A stretch of 43,240 bases of DNA, from contig SMOI01000151.1 in assembly GCA_008000375.1 (NCBI GenBank), forward strand, positions 1 to 43,240, given 5' to 3'. Under the pieces are notes generated by a model, which saw only the letters and a program-made list of their open reading frames with translations, was not told where the DNA came from and made no database searches. The position numbers and the translations under genes were made by a program. This document shows, piece after piece, positions 1-10,414 of this stretch. This DNA is from Poteriospumella lacustris. Taxonomy: Eukaryota; Sar; Chrysophyceae; Chromulinales; Dinobryaceae. The first letter of the stretch is position 1; every line of letters begins with the position of its first letter.

Positions 1-208
1 ACCTCGAACTAATTGCTGGGTGATGAAGAGGATCGTAGAGGAACAAAATGTTGCACCATTTCTGTTTCAGGCGTTAGAGTTTCGGACCAATGAGCGACAG
101 TGGGGAAGAGAATTAACGGAAGAGAAGAGAAGAGAAATTAAGGACTTTTGGTCTATTTACAACGGCGACGGACAGTCCCCACATACAGCGACTATGGAAA
201 TCATGCAA

Positions 209-1150
209 TTATTTTGTTAAAATGTTCAAATTGGAGGTTTCCAGCAGTTCGATTTGCTTTTGGTCGTTCAAATGAAACGTAAACCGTAGCACCAATGCCA
301 TCTGCTCCGGTGTGTCCAACAACGGCATAGGGCTGCCTGCCCGCTGCAAATAAAACTGGAAAGGATCCGGAGGTGTAATTGAATTTTCCTCACCAGCCAA
401 AGACAGCAACGAATGTAGCTGTGATGTCGATGGAGCAGCATCAGCAGAAATGATTGTAGAATCAAAGTCAAGCTCCGACTCTAGCGATATTGGCTCAGGA
501 ATCACTGCAGTCGCGGCAATCGCCCGGGTAATGGCAGGTTTTGTTCCATTGGTCAGCATCGAGTTGAATATGCTGATCAAGAACCACACGAATTGGATAT
601 CGTACATCCTCGTGAAGTCAATCTCGAGATCCATTACGACTTGGCTCCGCTCTGAGCCAGCGTGCGTAACAATCTTTGCCTCGTGAACCTTCACGACATA
701 ATCCGGATTTATAGACGTTAGGACGTGCCAGTGATAAAATATCCAATGGTAGCCTTGATAATCGACTTCAGGTGGTGCTTCTTGCATAAATAAATGTCCA
801 TAAGCATCGTGGGAGTCTATACCAAGTGAAGCCAAGTTGTGGAGCTTGAATCCCACCGAATTGTAAGAGAACGTTCGGAAAAACGAGTGAAACAACTCGA
901 AATCGTTGGAATTCATAATATTTGCAATCATGAGAGGATATTGGCGACGGATGTCGCGCTTCAGTACTTTTGGTAGTCGAATGTAGTACTTGTAGCGGAT
1001 TCGTTTTCCTAAAGCTGACTTTTTGGCTGACTTTTCCTCTCCACTGCTGCCATCGTCGGATGCAGATGATGCAGGTATTAGCTCGTAGCTATGATCATCC
1101 AATCCTTCTTCCTCGCAGTTTTCAAAGTTGAAGTTGTCGAGTTCTTCCAT
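209..1150 (-). CDS. Unknown protein with a basic, helix-rich middle region
   Basis: I do not recognise this 313-residue protein. The open frame continues upstream to 1231 without an ATG, so the first ATG, at 1150, is used; a spliced upstream exon is possible because a TTAAG acceptor-like site lies just above the frame. The N-terminus is acidic, with a Ser/Asp/Glu-rich stretch. It is followed by a Lys-Lys-rich patch and then by a region that looks folded, with the core RLPKVLKRDIRRQYPLMIAN, then many aromatic residues (YHWIFYHWHV). A patch of basic residues next to an acidic leader would suit a nuclear regulator, and similar aromatic regions follow bZIP segments in some stramenopile proteins, but no leucine zipper is visible here. 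No function is claimed. The gene is divergent from the TBC gene, with a 568-base gap between starts. Confidence 0.6.
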   Translation of the reverse strand: MEELDNFNFENCEEEGLDDHSYELIPASSASDDGSSGEEKSAKKSALGKRIRYKYYIRLPKVLKRDIRRQYPLMIANIMNSNDFELFHSFFRTFSYNSVGFKLHNLASLGIDSHDAYGHLFMQEAPPEVDYQGYHWIFYHWHVLTSINPDYVVKVHEAKIVTHAGSERSQVVMDLEIDFTRMYDIQFVWFLISIFNSMLTNGTKPAITRAIAATAVIPEPISLESELDFDSTIISADAAPSTSQLHSLLSLAGEENSITPPDPFQFYLQRAGSPMPLLDTPEQMALVLRFTFHLNDQKQIELLETSNLNILTK

Positions 1151-1718
1151 CGTATGGTAAACGCTGAGCTTCGGTTGTTCGCTGTCGATGTTTGCCGAAT
1201 TCGGATGAAAATCAAATCGGCAGTTTTTCACTTAAGTTAATAGCATTCCCAAGGAACCCCTTTATTGCTATTTTCTTGTCTCCTCGTCAACCGAAGTGAT
1301 GAAGAGCCCAAGTGATGTCTTCGACTATCGTGATGAAACCAGCAGCAGGAGCAGGATGGCGACGCGATGTGCACGCCGAAGGAGAAAATATCTCGAGGAC
1401 TCGGATAGATCAAACACAAGTCGGATTTCCGCTTTGCGAAGATTTTGGCGCCTGCTCTGGGCTCGCGGCGGCGAATAGAAGAGAAAAGTCAACTTGCCGT
1501 AGAAATCCGATCCAAGATCATTATCTATTATCAGCAGTAGTTGGATTACAGCTGGAAAACGCATTAGTCCTAAGTAAAAAGGCATCGCAGAGTCTCGGGA
1601 GAGTTTTATTTTGTGGACGTCGTGCGGATCATCGAGCTGAGAAAACGAACAGCCAAATAGCGATTAGTTGGACATTTATTGGAGAGAGGAAACACTTCGC
1701 ATCATCTATTATTTCAGA
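1151..1718. other. Divergent intergenic region (568 bases)
   Basis: This is the shared upstream region of the unknown minus-strand gene and the plus-strand TBC gene. No conserved coding segment is seen. The sequence ATTTCAG sits immediately before the TBC start codon and looks like a 3' splice site, so a 5' UTR intron may end there. No TATA-like element stands out. Confidence 0.4.
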
Positions 1719-4700
1719 ATGTCCATAGTAGATTCCCTGAACGACATATTTGGAAAGGAGGACAACATTCCTATCGTGAGGATCTCCAACCTCCTACGTC
1801 TTTCCTGGCAGGGAGACATGTGCCACGACGATGGAGCTCGTGCTATGTGTTGGCGTGTATTCCTCGGAATGCTCTCAGGCAACGATAAGCAACAATGGAA
1901 AAGGGAGCTGGATGGAATGTTGTCGTCGTATGCCGCCTTGAAAGGACGCGTCATGCCGAGCATCGACAAAGTCAAAGACGACCCGTTGTCGGCACTGAGC
2001 GTCGGCGACTCTATGAGTGAAGAGTGGAGCACTTACTATAAGAACGTCGAACTGATCAATTTCCTTAAGGGCGACTTGGATCGCTTGTTCTTGACCGGGT
2101 TGGAGGATGAATACTTCCAATCGAAAGAGAAGCGGGAAGTGCTGATTGCGATCCTGTTCATTTGGTCCATGGAGCACCCGCTGATTTCCTACCGACAGGG
2201 AATGCACGAAATTCTGGGCTGTATTATGTATGCGGTCGACTTAGAAAAGGCCGCGTGGGACAACGCGCCTCAGGATCATCCATTGAAGTCGTGTTTTTCA
2301 GCGGATAACGTGGAGGCCTACTCCTTCGTCATCTTCGACCGCATTATGATGGAGTTGGCGGCCCTTTATGACCCTCTTCCGGTCACGGGTATCGAAACCC
2401 AACCGTATGTCGTGCAGTTTTGCACAAAAATACAAGGTAAGAAGCAGCTGCACGTGTTCGCTTTCATCGCTGACCCTCCGACCCGCTGTTTTGCTGCAGA
2501 ACACTATTTGCAGCTGTTGGATCCAGCACTGGCCCATCATCTTGAGGAAAGCTTCATTCAATCGCAGTTGTATGGCTTGAGATGGTCCCGATTGTTGTTG
2601 GGACGCGAGTTCACCTTGGCGAACAACCAAATGTTCCGCCTCTGGGACTTCATGTTCGCCTCCTGCTACGACGCCGAATATAATTCCGCGGAAGCACTGC
2701 TCGACGATAGTGCACCTCCCAACGTATATTCCGTCCTGGCTCACACACGCATCAAGGGTTACCATATGAATGATAATGCACAGAAGCGAGTGAACAAAAC
2801 CGACAAAATCTCGTACGTCTGCACGCCGCTGCTGGGCAGCTTGGCCGATTGCATGTTGGCGATGATGATCCAAGTACGCGACCAGCTGTTGGAAGGCGAC
2901 TCCTCGATCGTCATGGCGACGTTGATGCGGTATCCTGAACAAACGTCGGTGTTGCCCGTGATTGAGTGCGCCGATATGATTCGAAGGTACGACAGTCACA
3001 TCTGTTGCGGTTGCTGTGGTTGTGCGTGCGTCTTATTGAAGGCTTTGTATACAGGGGAGTGCTGGTGCGCTTCATTGACTCGAAGGGCTCCGTTCTGAAC
3101 TATAACTACGAAACAATGGCCCCTGGAACCCCGCCGCAATCGTCGTACAAAGGCGGCACGACGCAGTCGTCGTCCAAGGGCCACAACGCCCAGGCCACAC
3201 CGCAGTTCCGAGCGGGTGGCTACCACGACATGGGCAAGAAGTACGTCTCGCTTCAACTTCCTTTGTACCCACATGTCGTTTGACCGCGTCCTCGCCCTGC
3301 GTGTAGAATGACCGAGAAGATCAGTCAGGTGGGCGCCAGCATCAGCGATTTGGTCCAGGCCGCCATCGCACCGATGATCGATGCCGCCTTTGAAGACGAT
3401 GGCAGCGCCCATGGTGACCATCCGCTGGGTTCCAAATCCTCGAAACAGCAGCAGCAAGATGCCTCTTTCCGGTCGCCTGCCCCCAGTGCCATGTCCGCGA
3501 CGAAGAAGCGCCCGTCGACGACCACTTCGCTGGCCACCGACACCGGCTCTACTGCCCACGACACCAGCAAGGGCACCAACGGCAGCGATGCGTCAAAGTT
3601 CGACCCGAACATCGACCCGTTGACTGGTGCTCGCCTCACCGCCACTGCCCCCACGAAACCAGGCAGCAGCAGTGGCGGAAGTACAACCGATAGCGTCCAG
3701 TTACCGTACACCAGCTCTACCAGCCAGAAGCAGCCGACCGGCGTCGGGGCCAGCACCGCATCCACGAATCCATCGTACTCGATACTGTTCGACGAGCCAT
3801 CGCAGGGGTCCGCGTCCGCACAGAAGTCGGGTCGAACGGGGCCGTTGTCGCTGTTCAAACCCCGCGAATGGTTCTCGTCGGTGTCGACCAGTGGCAACGC
3901 GGGAGCCAACGGTGCGAGTGCCAACAATCAAGTCGACGGCGATCGGCGTACGTCCGGTGGCTTCAACATGCCCGTGCTGCATGGCGGCCATGACTCGCAT
4001 GCCACCGATCAAACGCACACGAACCCCGTGCCGATCAGAAAGAAAGGCCTCATCGCACAGAACGCGACCGTGGGCGACCGCTTGCACGACATCGCCGATT
4101 ATTTGATGAATTTCTCGGGGACCATCGCCATGGACGAAGCAGCCGGTGCGGCCGGTGCTACCGGCGCTACGGCGGCGAACGAAGACGCCTGCTACGTCGT
4201 GGCGAAGCGACTGCGAGCGCTCGCAGATGTGCTTGCGGGACAGTACTCGGTCATCGACTACGACGTGAAGTACGCCAACCGCACGCTGCCCACGGTGCTG
4301 TCGTTGGCCGGCCAGTCGACCAGCGTGGCTGTGTCGCGCGAATCGACCTCGTCGATCAGCGGAGCTCTTGCCGCTGTGGCTGCACCGGTGGTTGTCGCAC
4401 AACCGTCGGCCTGCAGTACAACAGACTCCGTCGACGGCGACGCGGTGGTTGACCCATCGGCTGCTGCGGACGGTGACGCTGTCAACGATGGTGACGCAGC
4501 GGTATCAGCAGCTCCAGTGCCACCGGCAGATCTCATAGCGACTGCTGCGGTGGACATCACGCAGGCGCAGCCAGTGCCTTATGCAGACGACGCTGCTTCC
4601 GCTGACGCTGCGCCTGACACTGCCACGGACACTGACGCAGTCCCTGACGCTGCAACGGACACTACTGCCGACGCTGCAACGGACGCTGCAACGGGCGCTA

Positions 4701-4750
4701 CAGCCGACGCCGCAACGAACGCTGTGGCCGCTGACAGCGAAGCAGTGTAA
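1719..4750 (+). CDS. TBC-domain Rab GTPase-activating protein, TBC1D5-like
   Basis: Exons are 1719-2436, 2500-2986, 3055-3240 and 3307-4750 (introns of 63, 68 and 66 bases), giving 944 residues. The first intron is a multiple of three and reads open, but removing it restores the continuous sequence TKIQEHYLQLLDP. The TBC domain fills the first half: GARAMCWRVFLG at 39-50, the arginine-finger motif LKGDLDR near 116-122 and the glutamine-finger motif YRQGM at 158-162. Both catalytic fingers are present, so GAP activity towards a Rab is expected. The segment QLYGLRWSRLLLGREF is typical of TBC1D5-type proteins, which act in endosome/retromer traffic and autophagy. The C-terminal 450 residues are low-complexity, Ser/Gly/Thr-rich, and end in Ala-Asp-Thr repeats. 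The start is the first ATG; the frame upstream to 1668 has none. Confidence is high for the family and lower for the Rab partner. Confidence 0.88.
4600..4735 (+). repeat. Imperfect tandem repeat encoding Asp-Ala-Ala-Thr
   Basis: This is a coding tandem repeat at the C-terminus of the TBC protein, with units close to GACGCTGCAACG (Asp-Ala-Ala-Thr) interspersed with Asp-Thr-Asp variants. It probably arose by slippage and is expected to encode a disordered acidic tail. Confidence 0.7.
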
Positions 4751-5173
4751 TCGTGCATCCTTTCCTTGTATCATGCTGCAGACGGAGTTGGTTAGGTAGC
4801 AGCCGACCAGCGATTTGCCAGCGCTTCGTTGGCCACGGTCCGACAGTGGTGCGACACGAGGCGTCTCTCCTCTCCACCGCGGCGTCACTTTCTTTGATTT
4901 TGTTTGTTTTCGTTAGTTTTTCTATCGTTTGTTTGGTTTCGTCGTTACTGCGTCACATCGTCGTGCGTGGCATGTGTTTGTTGGGCCAGTGGTCCCACTA
5001 CATCGGCTGCGGATCGATCGTCTTGCTGCCTGTCGTCGTTATGGCCATTGCACGAGACGACGAGGGTCCATTGCGAAGCGCACGTGATCGATGGGGACGT
5101 AAGAGAAGGGAGTTGTCAAGTCTAGCGAACTGCATGTGTCTGTAGTTGTGTAACCTCAATTGATCACACAACG
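4751..5173. other. Convergent 3' region (423 bases)
   Basis: This lies between the convergent ends of the TBC gene and the MFSD5-like transporter. It contains a T-rich stretch near 4890-4930 and no coding signal that I trust. It presumably holds both 3' UTRs. Confidence 0.4.
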
Positions 5174-6811
5174 TCACTCGCTGTGCGTCGTATTCGTCGC
5201 CGCTCGCGTCAGTGCCGCCATGCACACGGTCGCGACCAACAAGGCCCCGCTGGCGATTGACAGCGCACCTTGGATACCCAACCGCTGGATGCTTAAAAAC
5301 ACCGACACCACCATCAGATTCAACGGGATCCCGAAGAGATTCATGATGACCGAGCGGTACTGTTCGGGCAGATACGTCGACCGCAGCGTGCCGATCGACG
5401 GGAAGTACATACCCACGCTGACTTCGAACACCAACAACGCAGGAATCAACCAGGCAATGCTCTGCTGACCAAGAGTGGCAGCAACCGCCATGGCAGTCGT
5501 GGCGACGGCCAACATCCACGTGCTGTGTCGTTCTGTAGACGTGTGACGCTTCGTCGAGGGGGCCGCCGCCGCTTGCAACACGCCGAAGATGGTGGATCCC
5601 AGGAAACAGGCCGCCATGAAACTCGAGAAGATATTACCATAAGGTACTGGTACAGCTACAGAGGCTCGCTGGAACGCAGCTTTGATGGCTGGTGGCCATT
5701 GCAAGACGAAGATGTACATGGCGCCTTCGAAGAGCGCCTGCACGGCACCGAGCAACAGAATGCGACGATCTCCGCAAAGGTAACGGACCGCATCACTGAT
5801 ACGTACAGGCTGCTTGGTCGAGGACGAGGCCCCAGATGTTGCATCGTTTGGTTTCTGTGCGTTGTTTTCCTTCCACAGCGGCAAGATCAACGCGGCGGCG
5901 ACTGCCAACACGGCGACCGATAAAGTGAACGGCGCCGTAGGTCCACCATGCCCAATGTGCGTTGTGGCCCAAGACGCCAATTGACCTGCTGTTATGGCCA
6001 CCAGCGAATCACCACCATATGCCCAGCCGAAGGTCTGGCCCAGCCATCGATCGTCTGCCTGTATTCGCTGATGTTCTCCCACCAGCCAAGCTTCCGGCGC
6101 GGAAAAGAGCAGGGATGTGCCTAAACCACCAGCCAAGCGCCCAAGTAGCAAGCCTACCAGCGAGTTGCTCCTCGTACTCATCGCCCCAAAGGCGTACAAC
6201 AACGTATACAAGAGCGTTCCTGCTTTCCGTCCAACGTTGTCGACGAAGCGGCCCATGAACGGACCGAAGACACCCGTCGCACCAAATCCCACCAGAAAGA
6301 GCCGCGACACAAACTGTAGCGATACAGGGACGCCATTTAGGGTTTTACTACTGTAGACTTCGTAGAAATAAGGACCTTGAAGCCAATCCGCCATGCGTAG
6401 CAACCAGAAGACCACTAGAAAACGAAGCTGCAGCGACTTCACCATCTGCGGCTTTTCATCGGTTGCCTTGGTCCCACCTCGCTTAGTAGCCAGGCCCTTC
6501 CACGCTAACGAGATTGACACGAGAGCTACCACTAAGGAATTGAACAAGAATGAAGGGTTCTCTTGCAGCGTTTGTGTGAGAACGCCATGCAGAGTCGACA
6601 CAGACGAGGCAGCAGGTAGGTCGATCGCACCTCCTCTGATTTTCACTAAGTTAGTCCCCAGTCGGCCATTAAAGTGGGGAGCACTTTTGCTTCTGTCTAT
6701 TGGCCTTATATTCAACTTTATCGGGCTGGATAGGGGAAGAAACGCAGATGTTGGCGACACCATGGCTTGGCTGATGACCACAGCGAGTAAAAGAGAAGCC
6801 ATTCGCAACAT
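5174..6811 (-). CDS. MFSD5/MOT2-like molybdate-anion transporter with plastid-type presequence
   Basis: This single-exon gene encodes 545 residues. The hallmark LLRMADWLQGPYFYEVY in the first transporter helix identifies the MFSD5/MOT2 branch of the major facilitator superfamily, which imports molybdate for molybdenum-cofactor enzymes. The motif GRFVDNVGRKAG is the usual MFS loop 2-3 signature, and about twelve hydrophobic helices follow. The N-terminus is unusual. MLRMASLLLAVVISQAMVS is a signal peptide, then PTSAF|LPLSS resembles the ASAF cleavage site of heterokont plastid precursors, and about 40 basic, Ser-containing residues with IRGGA follow before the first transporter helix. I infer targeting to a membrane of a complex plastid. 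The family call is firm; the location is inferred from sequence only. The ATG at 6811 is the first in frame; Met4 is an alternative. Confidence 0.85.
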   Translation of the reverse strand: MLRMASLLLAVVISQAMVSPTSAFLPLSSPIKLNIRPIDRSKSAPHFNGRLGTNLVKIRGGAIDLPAASSVSTLHGVLTQTLQENPSFLFNSLVVALVSISLAWKGLATKRGGTKATDEKPQMVKSLQLRFLVVFWLLRMADWLQGPYFYEVYSSKTLNGVPVSLQFVSRLFLVGFGATGVFGPFMGRFVDNVGRKAGTLLYTLLYAFGAMSTRSNSLVGLLLGRLAGGLGTSLLFSAPEAWLVGEHQRIQADDRWLGQTFGWAYGGDSLVAITAGQLASWATTHIGHGGPTAPFTLSVAVLAVAAALILPLWKENNAQKPNDATSGASSSTKQPVRISDAVRYLCGDRRILLLGAVQALFEGAMYIFVLQWPPAIKAAFQRASVAVPVPYGNIFSSFMAACFLGSTIFGVLQAAAAPSTKRHTSTERHSTWMLAVATTAMAVAATLGQQSIAWLIPALLVFEVSVGMYFPSIGTLRSTYLPEQYRSVIMNLFGIPLNLMVVSVFLSIQRLGIQGALSIASGALLVATVCMAALTRAATNTTHSE

Positions 6812-7242
6812 CCTTCCGCACTACGCCACCAATTCACCTATGAAAGGATATAAACCGCCACGTAAGACTTTGGTAAGTGAATCATTTGTGTTTTCCAGTG
6901 AATCAAAGCATCATTTATTCACAGGTCAATAAATCCGACGCGAGACGCGAGTCGACGTAGCGTACAATACTTATTCTGAACTATGCGCTCTATAAGCGAT
7001 ACAACAAACATATTCTGTACGATTGGGTGTGGTTGGGCTGATTCAGTTCGCTGTGTCCAAAAAAGAAGTTTTACTGGTCATCGTATCGGTGTGGTCCAAT
7101 TCAAACACATTTAAGAACGTCAGTTGTGTGGTTGGTTGTACATTTCATCCCTGCTTAAAGTGAGGAACACCCGCATTAGGCCTTACGGCGTAAATGTATC
7201 CTCTATTTCGTCCACCAGCTGCGCATCGCCCACAACGGCAGG
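6812..7242. other. Intergenic region between two minus-strand genes (431 bases)
   Basis: This is upstream of the MOT2-like gene and downstream of the bromodomain gene. TTTATT at 6914-6919 reads AATAAA on the minus strand, but it lies over 300 bases past the bromodomain stop. No gene is seen here. Confidence 0.35.
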
Positions 7243-9930
7243 CTATCGGGCAGGAATTGCTGCAGGAGTGGGAGCGGGATTGGGAGCGGAGGCTGGTGCG
7301 GGTTTCATTATCGGCACAGCAGCGGTTTGTGGCACAGTCGCCTTTGTACCAGCAGCAGGGGTTGCACTGACAGACAGCGTGCCTTCCCACGCAAACAAGT
7401 CCCACGCTTTCTTCCGACTGGCCAGTTTCTTGCGCGCTTCCGACTCCCATTTGCTTGCTACCAATCCCAGTGGCCCACAGCCTGCCACATGCACCACACG
7501 GTCTTCACCACCGGCACCTGGCAAAATGCCAGCCACTTCCGCCGCTGCCAATGCTACGGCCCGCTCTTGCAAGCCCCCGTCACCATGCATACTCGGCGAA
7601 TGAATGTTCGGAGATAGATCACTCGCTTGCGTGTTGGGAGAAAGTTCGCCATCGGATTGGCCACCGGCAGCCAAGTTTCGCTCCAAAATGGCTTTCTCCG
7701 ACGCTTCTTTCTCTTTTGCCGCTTCCTTTTGCATCTGCTGCGCCTTTCGTTCGATGTCCGTGTCCAGTGCAAACTTCTCGTCCTTCTGTTTCATCTCTTC
7801 AATCAAACGCGCCTTGATCGTTTGCTTCTCTGCTTCTTCTTCGGCTTTCTTCCGCCGCGTTTCTTCCAGTTCCCGCATTTGCTTCGATTTGTTCAATCGC
7901 ACACACTCGATTTTGTCACACAACGTGAGTGTGAACTTGGGAATTAACGACTCCAAACGATCGGCCAGAATAATGGCCGCCTCGTAGACACTTCTGGAGA
8001 CGCCACTGTCATCGGTGTCCTTGTAAATGACGTTGTATTTCTTTGCGTTCGAGAAAATGCGGCGAAAGTCCTCGAGAAACTGACCATAGGTCATATATCG
8101 CGCAGCCGATGGATTGACGAGACGCTTCACCACGGGATCGATCGGCTCCGTGCCATCCAACTTGTATTTCAACGTCGACAAGTCCATCGGATGACGTACG
8201 TAGACGGAATAATCGACGATGGCCACCGTATCAACGGGCACATAGAAGAGATGCAACTGGCGACGTTCTTCATTGGTTCGTGATCGTTCAAAATCCTTCA
8301 AGAGCTTTTTGCACTCGGTATACGGGTTGTTGATCTCTTCGATGTAGGTCTCGATGATCAGCTGTTCTCGTTCCTGCCGTGCGGCCTTTTGCTGCGACAA
8401 TCGTAAGAAACCAAACTGCTGTTCAGCCGTTTCTTCGCCTTCACCGGTCGGATCGGGATTGTCGATATCGACTAAAGCACTATCGTCTTCAATGGGAAGA
8501 TGCTCAAGACACAGCCAACGGACAAAGCGACACATGTACGCACTCTTGGCGACCAACTCGCGGATCGATTCGAACTCTTCGGCGCCCGACGTGGAGTTGA
8601 AATCGACGTAGTTCTGGAAGACCAACAAACAGCATTCGGCAAAGTCGCGTGGAGTCTCGAGGGTTTGCTCAAGAAGCATTTGTTCGACTTGAACCAGGTC
8701 CATGGGTTCGGCAATCTTGGTCAGATATTGTTCCGCCAAATGCGGCGCTTGATCAATGACGGGCGTGAAGAAATCGGCGATAACGAGGCCAGCCTTCGAG
8801 GTTAAGTCCACGTATGGATGCTTGATTATAGCCTTGAGAATCGTCATCGCTGCGTCGATCCATGAGGGTTGCTGAGGAACAAGCGGGGCCGCAATGGGCA
8901 CCACGTACTGCTCTTGATCGAAGGCTGTCGACGATTGGCGAGATACAGCAGACGACCGAGCTTTCTTCGGTTTGCTGGGAACAAAGTCCTCAAAGGGGTC
9001 CTCTTCTGCATCCGGATCTAAATGATAAGCATCTGAGCGACTTCGCTTGTTGCTTCGTCCAGTGGTGGTGGACGGTTGATAGAAATCGTCGTCCTCATCG
9101 TCGAAGGCGTTGCCACCGACATCCACATCTTCCTGCTCCCACGGATCATCATCAAACGCGTTTGACGCCTTGGGAGGGCGAGCGTTCGAACTTTTCGCTT
9201 TGGTTGATGCTTTGGTACTCTTGGATCCTCCGCCAGCGGCACTCGTTCTTCGACTGGCGCTACCGACAGCTTCTGGTGGTGGTGGGACGTCGGGAACGTC
9301 GTGGCTCTCGATCAACGATGAGACGGTAAGGTATTGAATACGCGACCTGACATCTTGGTTGATATTCTTTATTCCGACATCTTTCACCAGCGATGCCTTC
9401 TCTAACACGCCCATCATGTTGTAGTTACTGATGGCCAAGAAATCCAAGATCAATTGGTCCTCAGCCTCCTCAACGAACGCCTCTAAAAACGGCGCCATAA
9501 AGACAACTCCTTTGAATGCGTCGTCTCCAAAATCTCGAACCAACTTCAAAGCTGACCGAACCAGGTAGCGAAAGAAGTTGCGAATAGCGTCCGCACAAAT
9601 CCGCACCTCAACGTTGGCATCGCCGACGTTGTATGTGTGTGCGTTGTCCCGCATGAGGTCCATATCGGACAAAATTTGTTGAAAGGCAATATCTATGCCA
9701 ATACCAAAATAGCCATTGATCTTCCGGCTCATCGAGTGCAAGTCAATGGGGTTGGTGATGATGTTGTAGTAATCAGGAAAATGCGCAGAATCCACGGCCT
9801 TTTGGAAATAAACCGAAGGATGGAACCTCACGCCATTCGCTTTGTTGACAATGAAGAAGCTACGAACTTCATCAATCGCCATCTTGAAAAGCTTTTTGGA
9901 CCAAACTTCTACTTTGTTGTTGATATTCAT
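7243..9930 (-). CDS. Triple-bromodomain chromatin protein
   Basis: One uninterrupted frame encodes 895 residues. The first bromodomain covers about residues 15-115 (PDYYNIITNPIDLHSM and DNAHTYN, with the acetyl-lysine-binding Asn present). An acidic Ser-rich linker follows (about 225-350). The second covers about 352-460 (KIAEPMDLVQVEQ and FQNYVDFN, less canonical). The third covers about 537-663 (VRHPMDLSTLKYKL and SNAKKYN). A charged coiled coil (about 675-760) and an Ala/Pro-rich tail complete the protein. Bromodomains bind acetylated histone tails, so a nuclear scaffold or remodeller subunit is likely. Three tandem copies recall polybromo, but no BAH or HMG domain is present and I cannot assign the complex. 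The gene is divergent from the EF-hand gene. Confidence 0.85.
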   Translation of the reverse strand: MNINNKVEVWSKKLFKMAIDEVRSFFIVNKANGVRFHPSVYFQKAVDSAHFPDYYNIITNPIDLHSMSRKINGYFGIGIDIAFQQILSDMDLMRDNAHTYNVGDANVEVRICADAIRNFFRYLVRSALKLVRDFGDDAFKGVVFMAPFLEAFVEEAEDQLILDFLAISNYNMMGVLEKASLVKDVGIKNINQDVRSRIQYLTVSSLIESHDVPDVPPPPEAVGSASRRTSAAGGGSKSTKASTKAKSSNARPPKASNAFDDDPWEQEDVDVGGNAFDDEDDDFYQPSTTTGRSNKRSRSDAYHLDPDAEEDPFEDFVPSKPKKARSSAVSRQSSTAFDQEQYVVPIAAPLVPQQPSWIDAAMTILKAIIKHPYVDLTSKAGLVIADFFTPVIDQAPHLAEQYLTKIAEPMDLVQVEQMLLEQTLETPRDFAECCLLVFQNYVDFNSTSGAEEFESIRELVAKSAYMCRFVRWLCLEHLPIEDDSALVDIDNPDPTGEGEETAEQQFGFLRLSQQKAARQEREQLIIETYIEEINNPYTECKKLLKDFERSRTNEERRQLHLFYVPVDTVAIVDYSVYVRHPMDLSTLKYKLDGTEPIDPVVKRLVNPSAARYMTYGQFLEDFRRIFSNAKKYNVIYKDTDDSGVSRSVYEAAIILADRLESLIPKFTLTLCDKIECVRLNKSKQMRELEETRRKKAEEEAEKQTIKARLIEEMKQKDEKFALDTDIERKAQQMQKEAAKEKEASEKAILERNLAAGGQSDGELSPNTQASDLSPNIHSPSMHGDGGLQERAVALAAAEVAGILPGAGGEDRVVHVAGCGPLGLVASKWESEARKKLASRKKAWDLFAWEGTLSVSATPAAGTKATVPQTAAVPIMKPAPASAPNPAPTPAAIPAR

Positions 9931-10414
9931 GGTGCACCCTGATCCTCACGGAAGACTAAACGATATATCAGAGGCGAGATTTCCCTCTGAAAGTGGCTAT
10001 ACCTGGAGGCGAAGACAATATACGTAGAGAGAGGATTGCTTTGATTCTGGGCGTTCTTTCATGGGATTGATTGCGGCAATTCGTTGGGACAAGAGAAGAG
10101 AAGAGAACGAGACGAAGAAGAAAGAAGAAGAAAGGCACCGCCGACACGACGAATACGACACGATGGCGATGACTATCTGGACGTTTCGTTTTGCGCCAAC
10201 GAGAACACGGTGAACAAACAGGCAGGAGGAGGAACGCAACGAACTGAACCATTTCTTGTCGATTGTTGTTAATGGATAAATTATGTTATGGTCAAATTTT
10301 TTAGCGTGTGCACCACTTTCTCAACCTCGAAGCATCAATAGCCACGGAAGAATAAAAGAAATAGTAGCGATCCCGATCGTTGATTGAAGTCAACCTCCCG
10401 TTCCTCTTAAGTCC
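9931..10414. promoter_or_regulatory. Divergent promoter region with GA-rich tract
   Basis: These 484 bases separate the starts of the bromodomain gene (-) and the EF-hand gene (+). Positions 10091-10135 are almost pure purine (GA/GAA repeats), so the bromodomain gene has a CT-rich stretch on its sense strand about 160-205 bases upstream. This looks like a nucleosome-excluding promoter tract, but its function is inferred. Confidence 0.4.

Noticed and set aside
2-220. Plus-strand frame open from the window start, ending ATMEIMQLFC
   Set aside because: It could be the last exon of a gene beyond the left edge (a TTTCAG lies at 66-71), but no domain is visible and composition is unremarkable, so it is not called.
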